A stretch of DNA of 64,000 nucleotides from Drosophila miranda (GCF_003369915.1 NC_046675.1:14818001-14882000); one strand, 5' to 3'; shown: positions 24,901 to 39,136, numbered from the stretch's first letter. The notes: generated from the letters alone by a model not told the origin. Numbers and translations: made by a program.

Positions 24901-27900
24901 ATAAATTTGCCAAATGTCACCGGAATAAGAAATACGAATATTTCATTCCTTGGAACGTTAGCTCCTGCTCAAGCTTTTACGGGCTAGCTGCAACAATAGC
25001 CGTGTGGCAGTCAGCCATTTGTAAGGGGACTCCGCGCGACACAAATGGCTGCAGGTGTAAGCGAAGATTGAGCAGTGTAGTGTCGGACAAATTGACAATG
25101 TAGCAGATGATTAGGGGCTGAAGAATTGGGATTCTTATTGGGATCTTCAGCAAGTTTTCCGAAGGGTTGCCTCCCAAGATGTGGTTCGAAAACCATAATC
25201 CCGAGGTACTCCCAACTTGAAACTACTTTTCGTAAAAGTTATCCAACTGTTCGCATTACCTTCTGCAACTTTTGTAGCTTTTGCATTATGCAATTTGTTG
25301 CACAACTCCATTACACATCCGCCCCCAAAGGCCCAGAGCAAATTACGCCTAGGCGATGGTATCCAAATGCCACTTGAACTTGGCTCGAAGCTGAATCAAT
25401 AATTTCCCCATTGGCCACTCGATTATGTAAGGGAATAGACGGTGTGTTCCTTTTTTTATTGGTGATCAGATGAGGTGCGAGAAACTGGACTCGAACGTGG
25501 TGTTGGCCCGCTAAATGGCCGCTAATTTCAGCGTCAAGTATGTATTTAATAATCACATTTGCATTTGGCGGATGCCCCTTCGGCGGCTGGTGGCTCGTGA
25601 CGAGCTTCAATTAAAATCTTTACAGCCAAATGAAGAGGCTCCTAATGAAGTCCCTCGCCTTCTGGTTCGTTACATAATTTTGCATAAATCGAGTCGGGGA
25701 GCGGAGCGGAGCTTGACATGAATTTTCCCATCAGAGGCGCCCATCAAGGACCCGTCGTTTTGATGTGCTGCTAAGTTGCTGAATCAGGGCTGTGTGCTGG
25801 GTCCTCTGCGGCATCCGTCTCACTATCTTTAACCGCTGTCATGTCAAGCGTTTATGTTAGTTTTGTCCCTCCACTTGTCCTGTGGATGGACGCTTCCTTT
25901 TTTGTCCCGCCAGCCCCCCTCTGAACATACATATTCAGAAGGGAACACGCAAACGCACACGCACCATCTGCATATCAATCAGATGCCACAATGCTGTCAC
26001 TCCTCTGTCACACCGTGCGACACACGGCGTGTGAGAATCCCTGTCAGGCGCCCATTTCGGCTTGCTGTCCTGCGCTTCATCTGCAGTTGAAAAAAAATAT
26101 GAAACGTTCGCGTTTTGCATATTTACTTTACGTTTTTCCGATTCCGTTTCCTATTCTATTTCTATTTCCATTTCCATAACCACTTCCCTGCTGTGGCATT
26201 TTCAATGGATGCCATTTTATATTGTACTACCTCCCCCATCGGGAGTTCCCCTCCGATTCAGTCATGTTGAAAATTCTGCTCGCGTTTGCCCGATAGAAAA
26301 ACTCAATTAAAATGCTCGACGTGTCGCAAATCAGTTGAATATACAGAATGCACAGCACAGAATGAATACATTGTTAAATATTCCGAATTGATTGTGGCAT
26401 AAATTGATTTCGGCCCCTTACTGGTTCTTCCGGGCTATTCCTGGCACTTTCTGGCTCCCATTCCCGGAATCGTTCTGCTGTGAAATGCACTTTGAAAATA
26501 TTATCATTGGATCCCGACAATGTAACAAACAATCTGCTGGCACTTGTTTGCATTTCCTCGGGCAGCAATTCCGCCCTTCCATCGATGATATTCGCTGCAG
26601 AGGCACTGCTGTGGCATGACTTTTCCAGAGGAAATCTTTCCGTCTGCTTCTGGGTATTGGCTGAGCCGAGCGGAGGTCAGCAGTGGCCCGAAATAGACTC
26701 TATATTTCGTTTTACTTACAAGCTTGAATGCGCAGTCATATTCTGGCTACATATGGGGAGCCACGGCAAATTATTCATACGCCCTGCTGGCCAGACGCAG
26801 GACAATCCGACCGCAACGTCAACTATTTATGTGGTCTCTGGCACATCGATGGCATTACGTATATCAACCACAAGTACATACAATATTCGAACGTATGGAA
26901 AGGAAAATGAATCTCAATTTGTACGCTCCAGAAGCGCACACAATTCGAGGCATACATCAAGGCTGGCTTCTGCTTTTGTGGCATGCCACAAAAATATAAT
27001 AGTGAATATTAAATTCCCCTCATTTGTTAGTCGAAGCAGCTTTGAGCTCTCTCAGCCATGAAGGATAAGGAAACTACTACCCGTACTGCTGCGGCGTTCA
27101 AAAATCAGTGCCTTCCCTCGGTATTCCTATGATTTACGTTCAATTCGCCAGACCCTAATGTTGTGGCGGTTTGTTCAGATTGATTGCCTGCCATCTGCAT
27201 AGAAAGAAGGCCAGGACTCTTAACTGGCTAGCAACATGGCAGAAAGGAATTTCCCACATATTCCCCACGCAAGGTTAACTATGAAATCTCGTGTTTCCTC
27301 GGAGGCAGAGTGGGCGCGGGAGTGGGAGTGGGCGTGTAAGAAACCCGAGTAAATCCTTTGGCAAGCAGAGACTTTCTTCCACCTACGCAAAGGACACATG
27401 TTCAATATTTGTGGTCGGTCCTGATGATGATGATGATGATTGCCCAGAGGTCGGTCAATTTACATACAACGATTAACAGCTAATAGATTAGTATTTTGTG
27501 TGTTTGCCTGCCACTGCCACTGCCGCCCAAATAGAATACCCAAAATTATCGCCAACGCCATTTCCTTTAAAGTGACAAGATGTATATCATATGTCAATAC
27601 ATTACGCATACGCCACGTGGGCCGCCGCCGCACAAAGCATTATAATATTGGCTTAGCACTCTCTTTCGGGGGAGTGCGAGTATATCCAACTGAGAGTGAC
27701 ACTCGTAGTGGGTCCTGGCGGTGCGTGCAAGAGTTGGGTGTGTTGCCACAGAAGGAAGATTGATTGAATCGAGAAGTGACGATAACAAGCGCAAAGTGAA
27801 ATGGAAAAGCAAACAGCAGCAGCAACAGCAGCACGTCAACAGAATATACAACTATTGTGCCTGTACAGACGACCACTGGCTGCGAAAGACGGAGAAGTTC

Positions 27901-29938
27901 GGTACGAGAGTCTTCACTGTACGAGACATATGCGTGTGTGCGTGCTATTCAAATGTTTGGCTGACGCCATTCCTTTTTTTAGTCCCTCCCTGTCCCTGTC
28001 CTCCCTGTGCGCCCCCGCACATTGCGTGCACGAAAGTTTATGCACACGTTTATTGTTGCTTGTGTTGCGTAAATTGCGGGTGTATTGGTGTGTGTGGGAG
28101 TACCCTATGCTTTAGGAGAGCTAATATTTCTTACACTTTTATGATTTCTCTCCCTTTTAGCCCGCGTGCACCTTGAACTTGTCGAATTGTTTCGATTAAA
28201 GTTTAACCAATAGTTAAAGTCCACATTTGGGTGGGGCCGGGGGCCATAAAAGCAATTAATTTCATTTTTATTGCATGCGCCTTTTCCTGTCCTGCGAGTC
28301 CTTGAATCGACACTGCTGGCCGTTAGTCATCTTCTGCCGTGTCCCTGGTCCTCGAAGCCATCCGCGAATCGTTTTTCGTGCCCATTGGTGCCCATAAAAA
28401 CGGTAATTAAACACGAAAACTAGTGTCACATGGCGTATACGTGATGTGGGTCGTTTTCTCGCTTAATTGCTCGTTGCATATGCCTCGTGTGTGTGTGTGT
28501 GCAGCATCAGGCAGTCCCTCCTCTGGAACACTCTCAAGAACATCATCCGCATTTGCAACGAAACTCGTGATTTGCCGTTTGCGAATGCTTTGAAAGCTTT
28601 TGAATACTTATCGGAAATTTATGGGGCCTCCTCCTCCTCTGTCTCCGTCTCCGTCTTCATCTCCATCTCCAGGTATTCAAACCACTTCATTTGCATTTGG
28701 GTAGCTCTCTTTACGTTCGTTTTTAAGACCTGTTAAGTACGTTCCGAGTAAATAATGACTACGGGAATATGCCACATAAATACAAGTTTTGTGGCACATT
28801 TCATCCACACAAAAACCGGAAAAAAGGCAATTTAGATTAAGTCAACTTAATTAGGGTTATTAATTAGCACAAAGCTGAGGCATCTGCCTCAGGTGTTTGG
28901 CACACCCACCCACACCCATATCCAGATACAGATACGACACATGAGGCAGGGGACAGGGGATTTGGGATAGGGGATAATAAGTCAGCTGCAGGGCCGGGAA
29001 TCCTGCTGGGTCGTTGTCTACAAGGATATACTCGTAAACCTGAGCGGAGTTAAGCATCAACCTGAGCCGACTGACGGCATGGACGACATGGACGACAAGG
29101 ACTCGGAGCCGCATAATTACATGAACATTGTTGCATGTTGTACGCTCCTGGAAATATGCTTATGGCCGTTTATGCTGATGCTCTTTTGTTCCATTTGCGT
29201 GGGCTGTGAGGAGCGGCCTTGATGGCCCAGCAAGCTGGGGGCTGTAACTGTAACTGCACGCCTCAGTCCTGTCTGTCTGTGTGTCTGCTTGGCTTCCTGT
29301 TCGCTTAGTTGCAACCTCAAGCGCCCTTCACAGCCACACAAAGCCCAAGCACACATGGAGCACAAACAAAAGCGCAACAAAACAGCGGCATGAACATGAC
29401 CCTTTAAACAAAAAGCGAATGACAACCAACACATAACGAACCAATGTGGCATAGATTTTAAGCAGAAGCAGAAGCAGAAAGCAGCCACGCTTATGGAAAG
29501 ACGAACTCTGGGAGGCACTTAAGCGTGCCACAATAGCAACAGAAACCGACTCTCGGCTGAAGTCAACTCAAGACGGGACTGTGTATGGTGTGGATCTTCA
29601 ATTGCAAAACCGCAGAAACAGACAAACACTCCACACTGCCGCACTGCCACACATGCCACATGGCCCACACACACACACACACGCCTCCACATTGACACTT
29701 TTACACATGTCCTTTTGCAGATTTGATGGGTGGAGAGTGTCAGAGTGTCGGAGTGTTGCTCAAATGAAGATGAAAGCTTGTCCTGTGGCGTTGCCTATGT
29801 GTTTAGTTACATTTGCAATATAAAATATTCATACATTTGCTTAGCAGCGAGTACTTTTACCGCTCACTGTTGCGCACCAAGCCGCACAGACTGGAAAACC
29901 GGATGCCACCAAGCCAACCCAGCAACCGGCAGGGTCCG

Positions 29939-29958
29939 CTCTCTCTCTCTCTCTCTCT
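29939..29958. repeat. (CT)n microsatellite
   Basis: About ten CT units. Confidence 0.85.
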
Positions 29959-31340
29959 ATCTCTCATTCGTGGTGCGTGTGTGTCTGTGGATTTTATGGG
30001 GGCAGGGGGTGGCCTGTTCTACCCTTCATCTATGCACATTTATCTCCTCACATCTCGGGGTCTGGTCCTCACAATTTGCTTACATTTCACAATTTTCAAC
30101 TTTCTCTCGAGTACAATTCAACATTTTCCAGAGCAAAGTCTACGGTCTGCACCCCTCGGCGCGCAGCCTTTCAACTTTCTATAGTTGCCATGTTTCTGTG
30201 CCTGTGTGTGTGCGCTTTTGGTTCCCTTTTGAATTTTAGTTAAAAGTTTTTTCCACTCGGTTTGTTGGCCAAACAAATGCGTTCTGCGTTCTGCAGTTCG
30301 GCTTGAAAAAACACAGAGTCGCCCACTTTTCTATCAACGGCTTAACGATTCAACGACTGGGACAAAATTGTGAGGCACTGTACCCCTTTCTTTTCAGCCG
30401 AAGCATCAAACCCTTGCCTAAACATTGAGGGGTTTCTTAGGGGACAATTTTAATCACTTATAAATGGGTTTATATCTTTCGTTTCCTGGAGAAACGATTC
30501 CACGAACACGAATACACCCGCTCTACCCTGTAGAGAAGGGTTTTCTGCGCCAGGGGAACTGGAATGAATAGGCCATTTACATAATAACTATTCCGCATGG
30601 AGGACGACCGCAATAGAACATTAACTAATATCACCGACAGTTTCCGGCGGCAGCAGCATCCATCCACAAGGGTCCGAAAAGGGGTTGCCGCTGCCCCATT
30701 TAAGGGCTTTAAGAACTTAAATGTCAGCAGAATGGAAATGGAAATGATTTCATTAGATTAGTGAGGTATAGTTTGGGTGAACTTTAGCTCCGGGATGTGA
30801 AAAATTCAATTTAAAACATTCGATGAGATCCATATTTCCCTTGGGGCTGTGTGGGATTTGAAACTGATTTATTGATTGCCCCGAGATCAACGCACTAAAC
30901 CTTTGACAGAATATTAAAACTGATTTGATTGAAAACCATACACAAATTTGGTTAGTTTCAATTCCATTTTTAGGGGAATGTGGCTGAAGGGATGGCTGGG
31001 ACTCGGACAGAAAGCCCATACAGAAATTGCAATTCAATTAAATGTGTCTCGGGGGCCAAGATCAACATTCAGCGGTATAACAAAGTGTTGTTTATGTGGA
31101 ATTAATTTCAATGCAGGAGTAAATCTGCAAAAACGAAACGAGTATCAAATCGAATTATGCTAATTAAATGAGCAATGCACAAAACGAGAGAGAGCAGGCA
31201 GCAGGCAGCAGCCAGAAGTTGGCCAACTGGTTGACTTATTTGTGTCGCACGATTAAGCCAGGAGTCAGGAGCCGCTTTTATTTCATTTTTACCCTCAGAA
31301 TTTTCCTCCCTTTTGATGGGCGACCGTTGGCCTCTTCCTC

Positions 31341-31370
31341 TTTTGGCCTCTTTTGGCCTCTTTTGGCCTC
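31341..31370. repeat. 10-bp minisatellite
   Basis: Three perfect units of TTTTGGCCTC, with partial units on both sides. Confidence 0.85.
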
Positions 31371-33817
31371 TTTGTAGTTGCTGGTTAACCGTTCGGGGCT
31401 TTTGTCAACCACTCGACACGCTTTTAATCCTAATTAATCCTTTTCCAGCGAAAAGTTGGACAGCCGGACTTAAAGGACAACCAAATACTTGAAAGTTGGC
31501 CCGAAAGTAAAATGTCGACATTGGCACCTTTTCGACTTGTCGCAAATTAACTCAATGGGCGCGACACCAGCAGGAGAGCTGAGGAGGAATAATTAAATTA
31601 TGCCCATTCCACTCGATGAGTTAACGGAGACCATCCATCCGTCCAGGAGTACTCTCCCAGGACTCGTGTGTGGAGGCGTATTTCCGCCTCACTCAACTCT
31701 TTTCAGGTAAATGAAAACCTGTTCTACCGCTGTCTCATCGCCTGGAGTTTACTGGGGGGAATTACCACACCTATATGGTATGTGGATAGCCGTATGGATG
31801 GATGAACCACTGGGATCTGCGATGACTCTGGAGAATCTTGGCATCAGGGAACTATTTACGCTGCTGGAAAACTTAAGAGAGCTTAAAGGAACTTACTTCT
31901 CTTTGTTCTTTTGTTGAACTGTAATTCCAATAATAATGTATACATTTCCACATTTTCCATCCCAGCTTACAATGGTGTTTGTTTTTCTAATCCTCTTTCG
32001 GCTTGGTTTTCTTTGGAGCCTTTGAAATACAATATTTATTTGACTATCCTGGGAGAATAATCCTTTATTTGTGATGGAAAGTATTAAATTTTCATAGCAT
32101 TTGTTTTCGAAAAGAGAACATTTTGTAATCATATAATCCTTGTAGAAACAAAGGTAATATTCACCATATAATCATCCAAAGATATATTATTAACGAACAA
32201 TCAAGTTGTCACAACAAATCCATATATAAATGTTGAATAAATATTAACATGAACTAATCGGATAACTCCCTGAACACTCGCCCCATTAGCGCTTTGTCGA
32301 AATGGGCAGCCCTGACCCATTTCTATGGCCTCCCCTTTCGAGTGTCACACGTGGCGTATGCGTAATGTGTGTTATTAAATTTATTTCTAATTGCCGTCGG
32401 CTCGTAACAGGTAACCGGGCTTGGAGTGGCCACCAGTACTTGTGTTGCTCCCTGAAAATACAAGTATTGGCGTGGCAACGTCCATGTGGCACCGGGCACG
32501 AGGCCTGCGGTAGGCATTTTGGTGTATTATTATATAATCAATACGCAAATTGGGGGCAAAGCAAAGCCAAAAGCCTTTAATTGAATTTCGAATCGGTAAA
32601 CAATTCGGTTTTCGGTCAGAACCTCAGAACTGCCACAAAAAGAGTCAACTTCAGTGCCACAAAACAAAACCAAAATACAATTTTGCTCTAAAAATAGCAA
32701 AGGAAAATGTTGGAAAAACTAAAAAAGGAAAAGTCGAACACAACAGAAGAAAATTATAGAAAAAAAAAAACTGAAAAACTACGGAAAGCGGTAAAAGGAT
32801 ATGTGAGCAGACAGAGAGAGTGGGAAATGGAAAAGCGGGGGGGCCGGAAGGCAGGGAAAGCAGTGGAATCAGGAGGACATGTGGCACAGCAAAATTTATG
32901 CGTTCGTAGGGTAAGCGACACAACCTCAGACAATAATTTTCGCCATGGGAGTCGAGCAAAAAACAAATTTAGGACGAGAGCCAAAGCCAAAGCGAATCGG
33001 GCCACGTTTTATGCTATCCCCTTTATCTTTCTAGTTCCTTTTTGCTCCCTTTTTCGTGTGTTGTTTCCGTCGAAAAGCCACGGAAAAAGCGGTGAGGTGG
33101 GGAAGATTCTCGGGGGTAGAGGCAAGCCAAGTAAACGTGGCCAAAACTTTGCGAAATCGCGACTCAAAGTGGCTAAGACGGATAAGCGCCGCACAAAACG
33201 GCAACCGATGAACTTTTCCCCCATGCTTGTGCTCGGTACTTTCTTCCAATATCTGGTCGGTTGTTTTTCCGTGTATCTAAAAGTCTCACGACAGCTACAG
33301 CGGCACCAGCTTCCAGGACATGGCGTACAGGTTGTTTTCTGGCCATGTCATCCGTTTTCGATAGCTAAAGTTTACAGCTATTTTTTTTTGAGGGACATCT
33401 ATTAATAGATTTTCTTCCAAAACTATCTCTCCCTCTATCGATGCAATCTAATATACGTTTACGTAATATGACTTACCAATTCTGTTTTTGCCTTTGATTT
33501 GTTGGGTGAGTCGTCTGTAAGCGAGCAAAGGAAATAAATTTCAATCTATGAAAAGTTATAGGTATTGTAAATAGATTATAAATAATCTCCGAATCTCAAA
33601 TTAGCCGAAGCAGACGTGATCTTGTGGGAGAAAATAGGGGCTATATTTTTGAACGCGTCAGATCGAATTAGAGTCAGTTTTATCTGTCATTCAATTGCTA
33701 TCTCAACCTTTCGCTCCCTCTGCAGCTGCCACTGAATCAATAAGCAGAAATGGAATGGTCTCTAGGGCAACGACAGCGGGGCGTTTAAATAAATGAATTG
33801 CTGATTAAATAAAGTTG

Positions 33818-33895
33818 GACAAAGACGGAAGGCAGGACATGCGAAATGACAGGACAAAGACGGAAGGCAGGAAAGGCAGGACATGCGGCATGACA
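33818..33895. repeat. Short tandem duplication
   Basis: A unit of roughly 35 bp (GGACAAAGACGGAAGGCAGG followed by a variable end with ACATGCG) is present twice in tandem; the second copy carries a small internal repeat of GGAAGGCAGGAAAGGCAGG type. Confidence 0.75.
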
Positions 33896-36156
33896 TATGA
33901 AGGAATGGGAAATGCTAACAAACAACGAAATGAAATGCAAAGAATGCCCAAGAATTTCTGGAACAAAATAAACTTGTAAAAATGGGCTAAAGGTTGTGGG
34001 GATTTCGTAAAGACAATGAGAGAATCATAGACAGAGAATGAGAGGGGGCGAGGGAGAGGGCATTGGGACAAGGTTAAACCGGGGAATAAGACACAGCAGC
34101 AGATGCCGACGCGACCAGCGAAATGTGCGCAGAGACACCATTTTATGGCCAATGATGGAGGACACCGCCGGACGCCGGATGCCAGACGTAGAGCCTACGC
34201 CGAGAATGAAGGAACAATAACAAAAACAAATACACGTACATATGTATGTCCTCGCAGAAAAGCCAATGAACGTCATTCAACGGCAGACACTGGAGGGACG
34301 AGGGTAAAGCCAAAAGGGGAGCACGGGCACGTGCCGCGAAAAGAGTGTGAAGCGAAAGAGCAAACAAACGGCCGAGTAGCTGGAAGTGCATGCCGCATGG
34401 CGGTGGGGTAATCGGCCGCGGCGAGGACTATTTATAAGCGCCGGCCGCACCGAAATCGGGACTCCATATACCATATAAATCCGTGCGACCTTAACCTTCC
34501 CCGCATTACATAAAAAATACAAACGAGGGGATTCCCACGAGATTCGAAATGTTGGTCGGGCCGGGTGTGTGGGGCCAAAGACAGGTACGGTGGGGCACTT
34601 TAAAAGCTTTTAGGCGGCAGAAGGCTCTCTCTCTCTGCCATTCATATCCTTCTTCACTTAGCTAATACAGTTTTTCGTCTAAAGCGAATTGGGTTCTTTA
34701 TTAGCTAAAGTTTGACTTTGAATAGAGATTGCGACAATTTTGAAAGCTGAATAAGTATAAAATGAATGAGGAAAGTTGGGTTTTATCTTGGATCAATGAG
34801 GATCAATTATCCATTGGATGTAAATTCCAAATATCGCATTTGAGTACATTGAATGTTAGAAAGGTAAACTCAGCGATATTTCAGGGAAATTATCCATTTT
34901 TACTCATCAAAATATTTCGAGTAAATTGATAGATGGTACCTGAAATTGTTCTATACTTAGTTTCAGCCAACAAAAACGAAACAAGGATGTTTTTCTATTA
35001 CAATCGAGTTGTAAATGAAATAATAATCTTGGTAGACTTAATAATAAATAGTTTAAAAGTTATCCAATGAGCAATGCCCACATATCATTATACAAAGCCG
35101 ATAATTAACCTAATTGGAGCTCTCAAAAGTTGTCGAAAGTTGAATTTATTGCCCTAAGGCTCTAAGCTACTATCCGGAATTACTTTTCTCAAACCTCAAA
35201 AACAGCAACACAATCTCTTGTTCTCAAAAAACAGCGAGATAGAGCCAGGGAATACAATGGCCAGAGAGCAACAATAACACACAAATAAGTCAATAAATTT
35301 GACAACATTTTTTGTAAAATCCTCAAAGGAAAGACTCGCCAGTGGGGTGGGATCTACGGGTGAGTGCCAGAAGTGATGCCATTAAAATGAAGTAAAAGCC
35401 TTGCCCTGGCAGTGGTCTGGTCGTTTGGGGCAAGTGTAGCCGGGCTGTAGGTGGGGTCCATCTCCCTGGATGCGAATGAACCGTTGACAAAGTCAATGCT
35501 AAAAAAAGGAGAAAGAAAAACAGAAACCTAATGGATTTCACAGACACTTTGGCAGGCCGTCTGGCGGGACTCCAAGAAAAAGGGCAACCCAAGGCAAGTA
35601 GCGCGCGTGAAAAGCGGGAAAATGCGTGAAAGCTGGCGGCAGCACTCCAAGTAATTTGCCTTAGGTATTGCACGTCACAGAAAAGTTTGTGTTTTACTTT
35701 TGGGGGCGGTGGGGGGAGGGGGCTGTGATGCTGTATGTGCTCCCCAGAGGCAACCGCAACAACAAAAAGTTGCTAAAAAGTAAGGTTGCCGCCGCTATCG
35801 TCGCACCTACCCTCCCCGGCGAATGCTAATACTGCTATCGCTACACACTACACACAACACACTCCCCTCTCCACGAATAACACTCGTATTCGTATGACAT
35901 TCAAGGGTAAAATATTTTATAATTCGCACATTTCGGTGGGATTTGGGGTCCGGCCCGCGTTCTGCTTTACATTCGAGATACTAATTTGTGTGTTTGTGGG
36001 TGTATCTGTGTGCGCTGTGTTCTTTGTTGTGGGCTTCGTCAGACGTATTTGTGTTTGGTTTTTGGTTGGATTGTTTACTCAGCACTCAGCTGAGAGGCCC
36101 AGAGGCACAACACTCAGACCCCCACACTCACATTGAGCTTTTACGCTGAGTTCAAA

Positions 36157-36186
36157 TGCATTCACATTCACATTCACATTCACTTT
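36157..36186. repeat. CATTCA hexamer repeat
   Basis: Five units of CATTCA. Confidence 0.85.
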
Positions 36187-36968
36187 GGCGTTCTCTTCTT
36201 GTTGTTTTTCCGAGTTCTGTGTTTTTGTCGCGTTTCGTTGTTGCGCTGGTGGCTGATAACACGCGCTGGCAAGCGGCGCTACTGCCGGCGGTGGCAAGAG
36301 GGCACTGACAGGCGGTCGGGCGGACTGGTGGTAGGGTGATGGGCGGGTGGTTGGTGGAGACAGGAACTTGTATTAGTGGCGAAAACGGAGGCAAATTACT
36401 TTGCACTGCACTTGACAACACAACAACTACTATAACTAATATAATACTATATACCAAGAACATACGTACTATAATTTGATTTACGCGCCAGTTGGAATGT
36501 TTGGTTTTTTGATTTGATACGAGATTCCGCTGACTATTTGTTTGTTTCTCACATTGATTAGACCAGGCTGGTTCAGGGATCTTGAGATGGATTTCTCTGT
36601 TCGATTGGTATTATGCAAAAACAGTTAGATTCACTTTTTTCGCTCTGTGCTGTGCTGTTCTGTTCCGTTCTTTTGGGTTTTACAACCGGCGGCAATACGC
36701 GCACGCACGCACGCACCGCCTTGTGGCAGCTGGGCGGCAGGGCGGGGGGCAAGAGGCGTGGCGTGGCACTGGACGAGGCCGGTGTGCGGTGGGCGGTGTG
36801 ACGACTGTCCCGATTTCCGACGCAACACAACCCACGAGCTTCGAGCTTTGCACAGCGCGACGACAACTTTAGCACTGAGAGAATAATTCTGTGCGGGACA
36901 CTGTCGCCAAAAAGCTGGCAGGCGCTCTCACTCTACCTTTCTCTCTCCCTCTCTATCAGTCTCTCTAT

Positions 36969-36991
36969 CTGTCTGTCTGTCTGTCTGTCTG
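36969..36991. repeat. (GTCT)n microsatellite
   Basis: About six GTCT units inside a CT-rich tract (36935-36991). Confidence 0.85.
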
Positions 36992-37865
36992 CAGCGTATT
37001 GGAGCTTTGAACGCGCTTTGGTGGCTGCTGCTGCTGCTTCTGCTTTCAGCGCTTCTTTTTCGCTGCTCCAGTTCGCTTTGGCGCCCGACAACAACTGAAA
37101 CGCTGCCTTGGTTAGCGCTTAGCAGCAGCGAAGCCAGCAAGCGTTCCCAGCAGCAGCAGCTGACATTCGGCTTTGTTTACTGTTATTTGGCGCAAGCTTT
37201 CTGCTTTCTCTCTCTTTCCTCGGCAGGAGAGCGCTTTTCAATGGCTTTCACGCATTTCTGTGGCTTACAGTGCTTCCAAATTTATTTGATTCTTGTGTTG
37301 TTATATTCCACTAAAAAAAATCCCTGATGCTAAAATTATAGGAATAGAAATTATGAGTGTGAAGGGATATATTTGGAACAGAAACAGTATATGGATTTCT
37401 TTAAATTGGTTGTTAATTCTTTGGATCCTTATGGATGGATTAATTTTGAAATTATAATAAAGAAAAGAGTAATAGTATTGTTAATTAGTCATTATTTTAC
37501 AGCCATGCCTAAATCGTAAAAAGTAGTGGCTTTGTTCAATAAAATAACCAATTTTACAAAGTATTTTAATTAAACAAAAAGATATAGACATATTTCCCAA
37601 CATATCTGCCATACTCTAGCACCACTGTGCAGCCTCTCCGTTCAGCGCAGGCGCCTTCTAAGGAGCCTCGTTCGGATGTCGAACTATAAAGCCGAATAGT
37701 TGTTGCTGGAACGGAGGTTCTTAACTGAATCTTTTGAAGCGAAGCCATGACATTGGAAAAGCCAAAGAGAAATGTTAGTAGTGAAAAGGAGTAATCGTAG
37801 AATACTTTTGGGGTGCTTGGAAAACGATAATGTGGGAGAACATGGAGGAGATTGCCGCGTCGGAA

Positions 37866-38603
37866 TCAGAGAAACTCGTTCACTTTGGTTGCCTCTGTCG
37901 GTGTCGGTGTGGCGGCAGCCTCAGTCTCCCCTTCATCGTTCTGCTGGTCATCCTCCTCCTCGGGGTCTTCCTCCTCTTCCGGTTCCGGTTGGTGTTCCGC
38001 TACATGTACGCCATCCTCGCAGACGGCCAGCGATTTGCGCTCCAGCAGCGGACGCGGCAGGCGGGGCAGAAAGGCCGAGCAAAAGGTCCCAATGGTCTCG
38101 CAGTGACCGGGCGCATTGGTGACCACAAACGCACAGGTCTGGATGATGTCATGTGGAGTATTGTCCATATACCGGAACACAATGTGATGCTCCTCGATTT
38201 CTCCGCGCCTAACCACTTTTCCGTGCAATCTGCCCGGAGGGGGAAAGCCGCAATTAACGAATCGGAATGCGCAAAGCGTGCAAATGGGTGTCTCACCCGA
38301 CTGGCTCGCCGGGAATCTTCATTTCCAGCTTCTCATATTTGGCTAGGACGTAGTCGAAGCGCTCTTTGGCGTCTGCCACCTCCATCTGTGGAGATTTGGG
38401 TGAATGTAGTTGAAAAATAAATAGTTCCGGGGCATAGTACTCACATCTTCAATGCAGTGGTCCATTGGCGGAACGCATAGGGACACCTGTCATAGGGTGG
38501 GACAGTCATTAAAGTAACCTTAATCTACGATTTTCCGACTTACCCCCAGATCGGCCATCGATGTAAGCCCCAGGCTGAGTAGCAAGCAGCTCCACAATTC
38601 CAT
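37866..38603 (-). CDS. Secreted protein with acidic tail, 4 exons
   Basis: A gene I do not recognise. Exons by splice consensus on the minus strand: 38544-38603, 38445-38486, 38297-38385 and 37866-38229, joining to 184 residues. All donors are GTAAGT, GTGAGT or GTGAGA and the phases agree. Residues 1-16 (MELWSCLLLSLGLTSM) form a signal peptide, so the product enters the secretory path. The middle has seven Cys and a helical segment (AKERFDYVLAKYEKLEM); the last ~50 residues are Glu/Asp-rich with Pro-Thr. Its start lies 580 bp from the divergent GAPDH-chimera gene and the two may share regulatory DNA. Function is unknown; the acidic tail is opposite in charge to the basic tails of the neighbouring secreted proteins. 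Confidence 0.8.
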
Positions 38604-39128
38604 GGCTAATCCGTTCACTGATCAGCAACGACTAACCGCAGCCAATGCCGCTGGTCAGCAGCGGCAGGTCGGCAAAGCTTCAAATATGAATACTTATTAT
38701 TCATTAGGTCCGGTCCATTGTTCTCGCTCCGCTTCAGAGTAAGATGTGACGTCACGATAATTATTCAAAAAGCAATTCGAGTACGAAACAAATATGCTCG
38801 TGGCATGGCAAAAACTCTCACGCAAAGCTGTAAATTCCCTTACACTCGTAGTATTCGTACACCATTCAAATGGGTTCTGTAACTCGCTCCAAGCGAATGA
38901 GAGTTCTCCAACAAACGATACGAGTATATTCTACTTTAGAAATAAACACAGCCAATAAATACGAGTACTCCATTTATTTACATTCCGACTACGTAAATTT
39001 CATTGCAAATAATAGCAGAACGAAATTGCATTCATTATTGTAAAAATGTATGTTTGGAAACAAAACACAAGCTGCCTAAATTTTGTGCTTAATTAGTGAA
39101 GATCCAGTGCAATCAGCTTGAGCGGGGC

Positions 39129-39136
39129 TATAAAAG
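39129..39136 (+). promoter_or_regulatory. TATA box of the GAPDH-chimera gene
   Basis: TATAAAAG lies 54 bp before the ATG at 39183, leaving a very short leader, like its neighbours. Confidence 0.75.

Larger units (their letters stand above)
9986..37565. other. 27-kb noncoding stretch, likely Pde6 upstream intron/regulatory DNA
   Basis: No supported gene. Open frames are either short or biased by simple sequence. The longest (32707-33405 plus, 232 residues; 26480-27061 plus, 193 residues; 11234-11905 minus, 223 residues) have no recognisable domain and cross microsatellites or poly-purine tracts. Many AT-rich segments such as TTAATTAAA and ATTTAAAT recur, as in fly regulatory DNA. The stretch from 36560 to 37300 is rich in CT/GA repeats and could be a promoter with GAGA-type sites, possibly for Pde6; this is a guess. 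Confidence 0.5.

Noticed and set aside
26480-27061. 193-residue plus-strand open frame
   Set aside because: No domain, no promoter or codon bias that I can see, and alternative frames are open over the same stretch.
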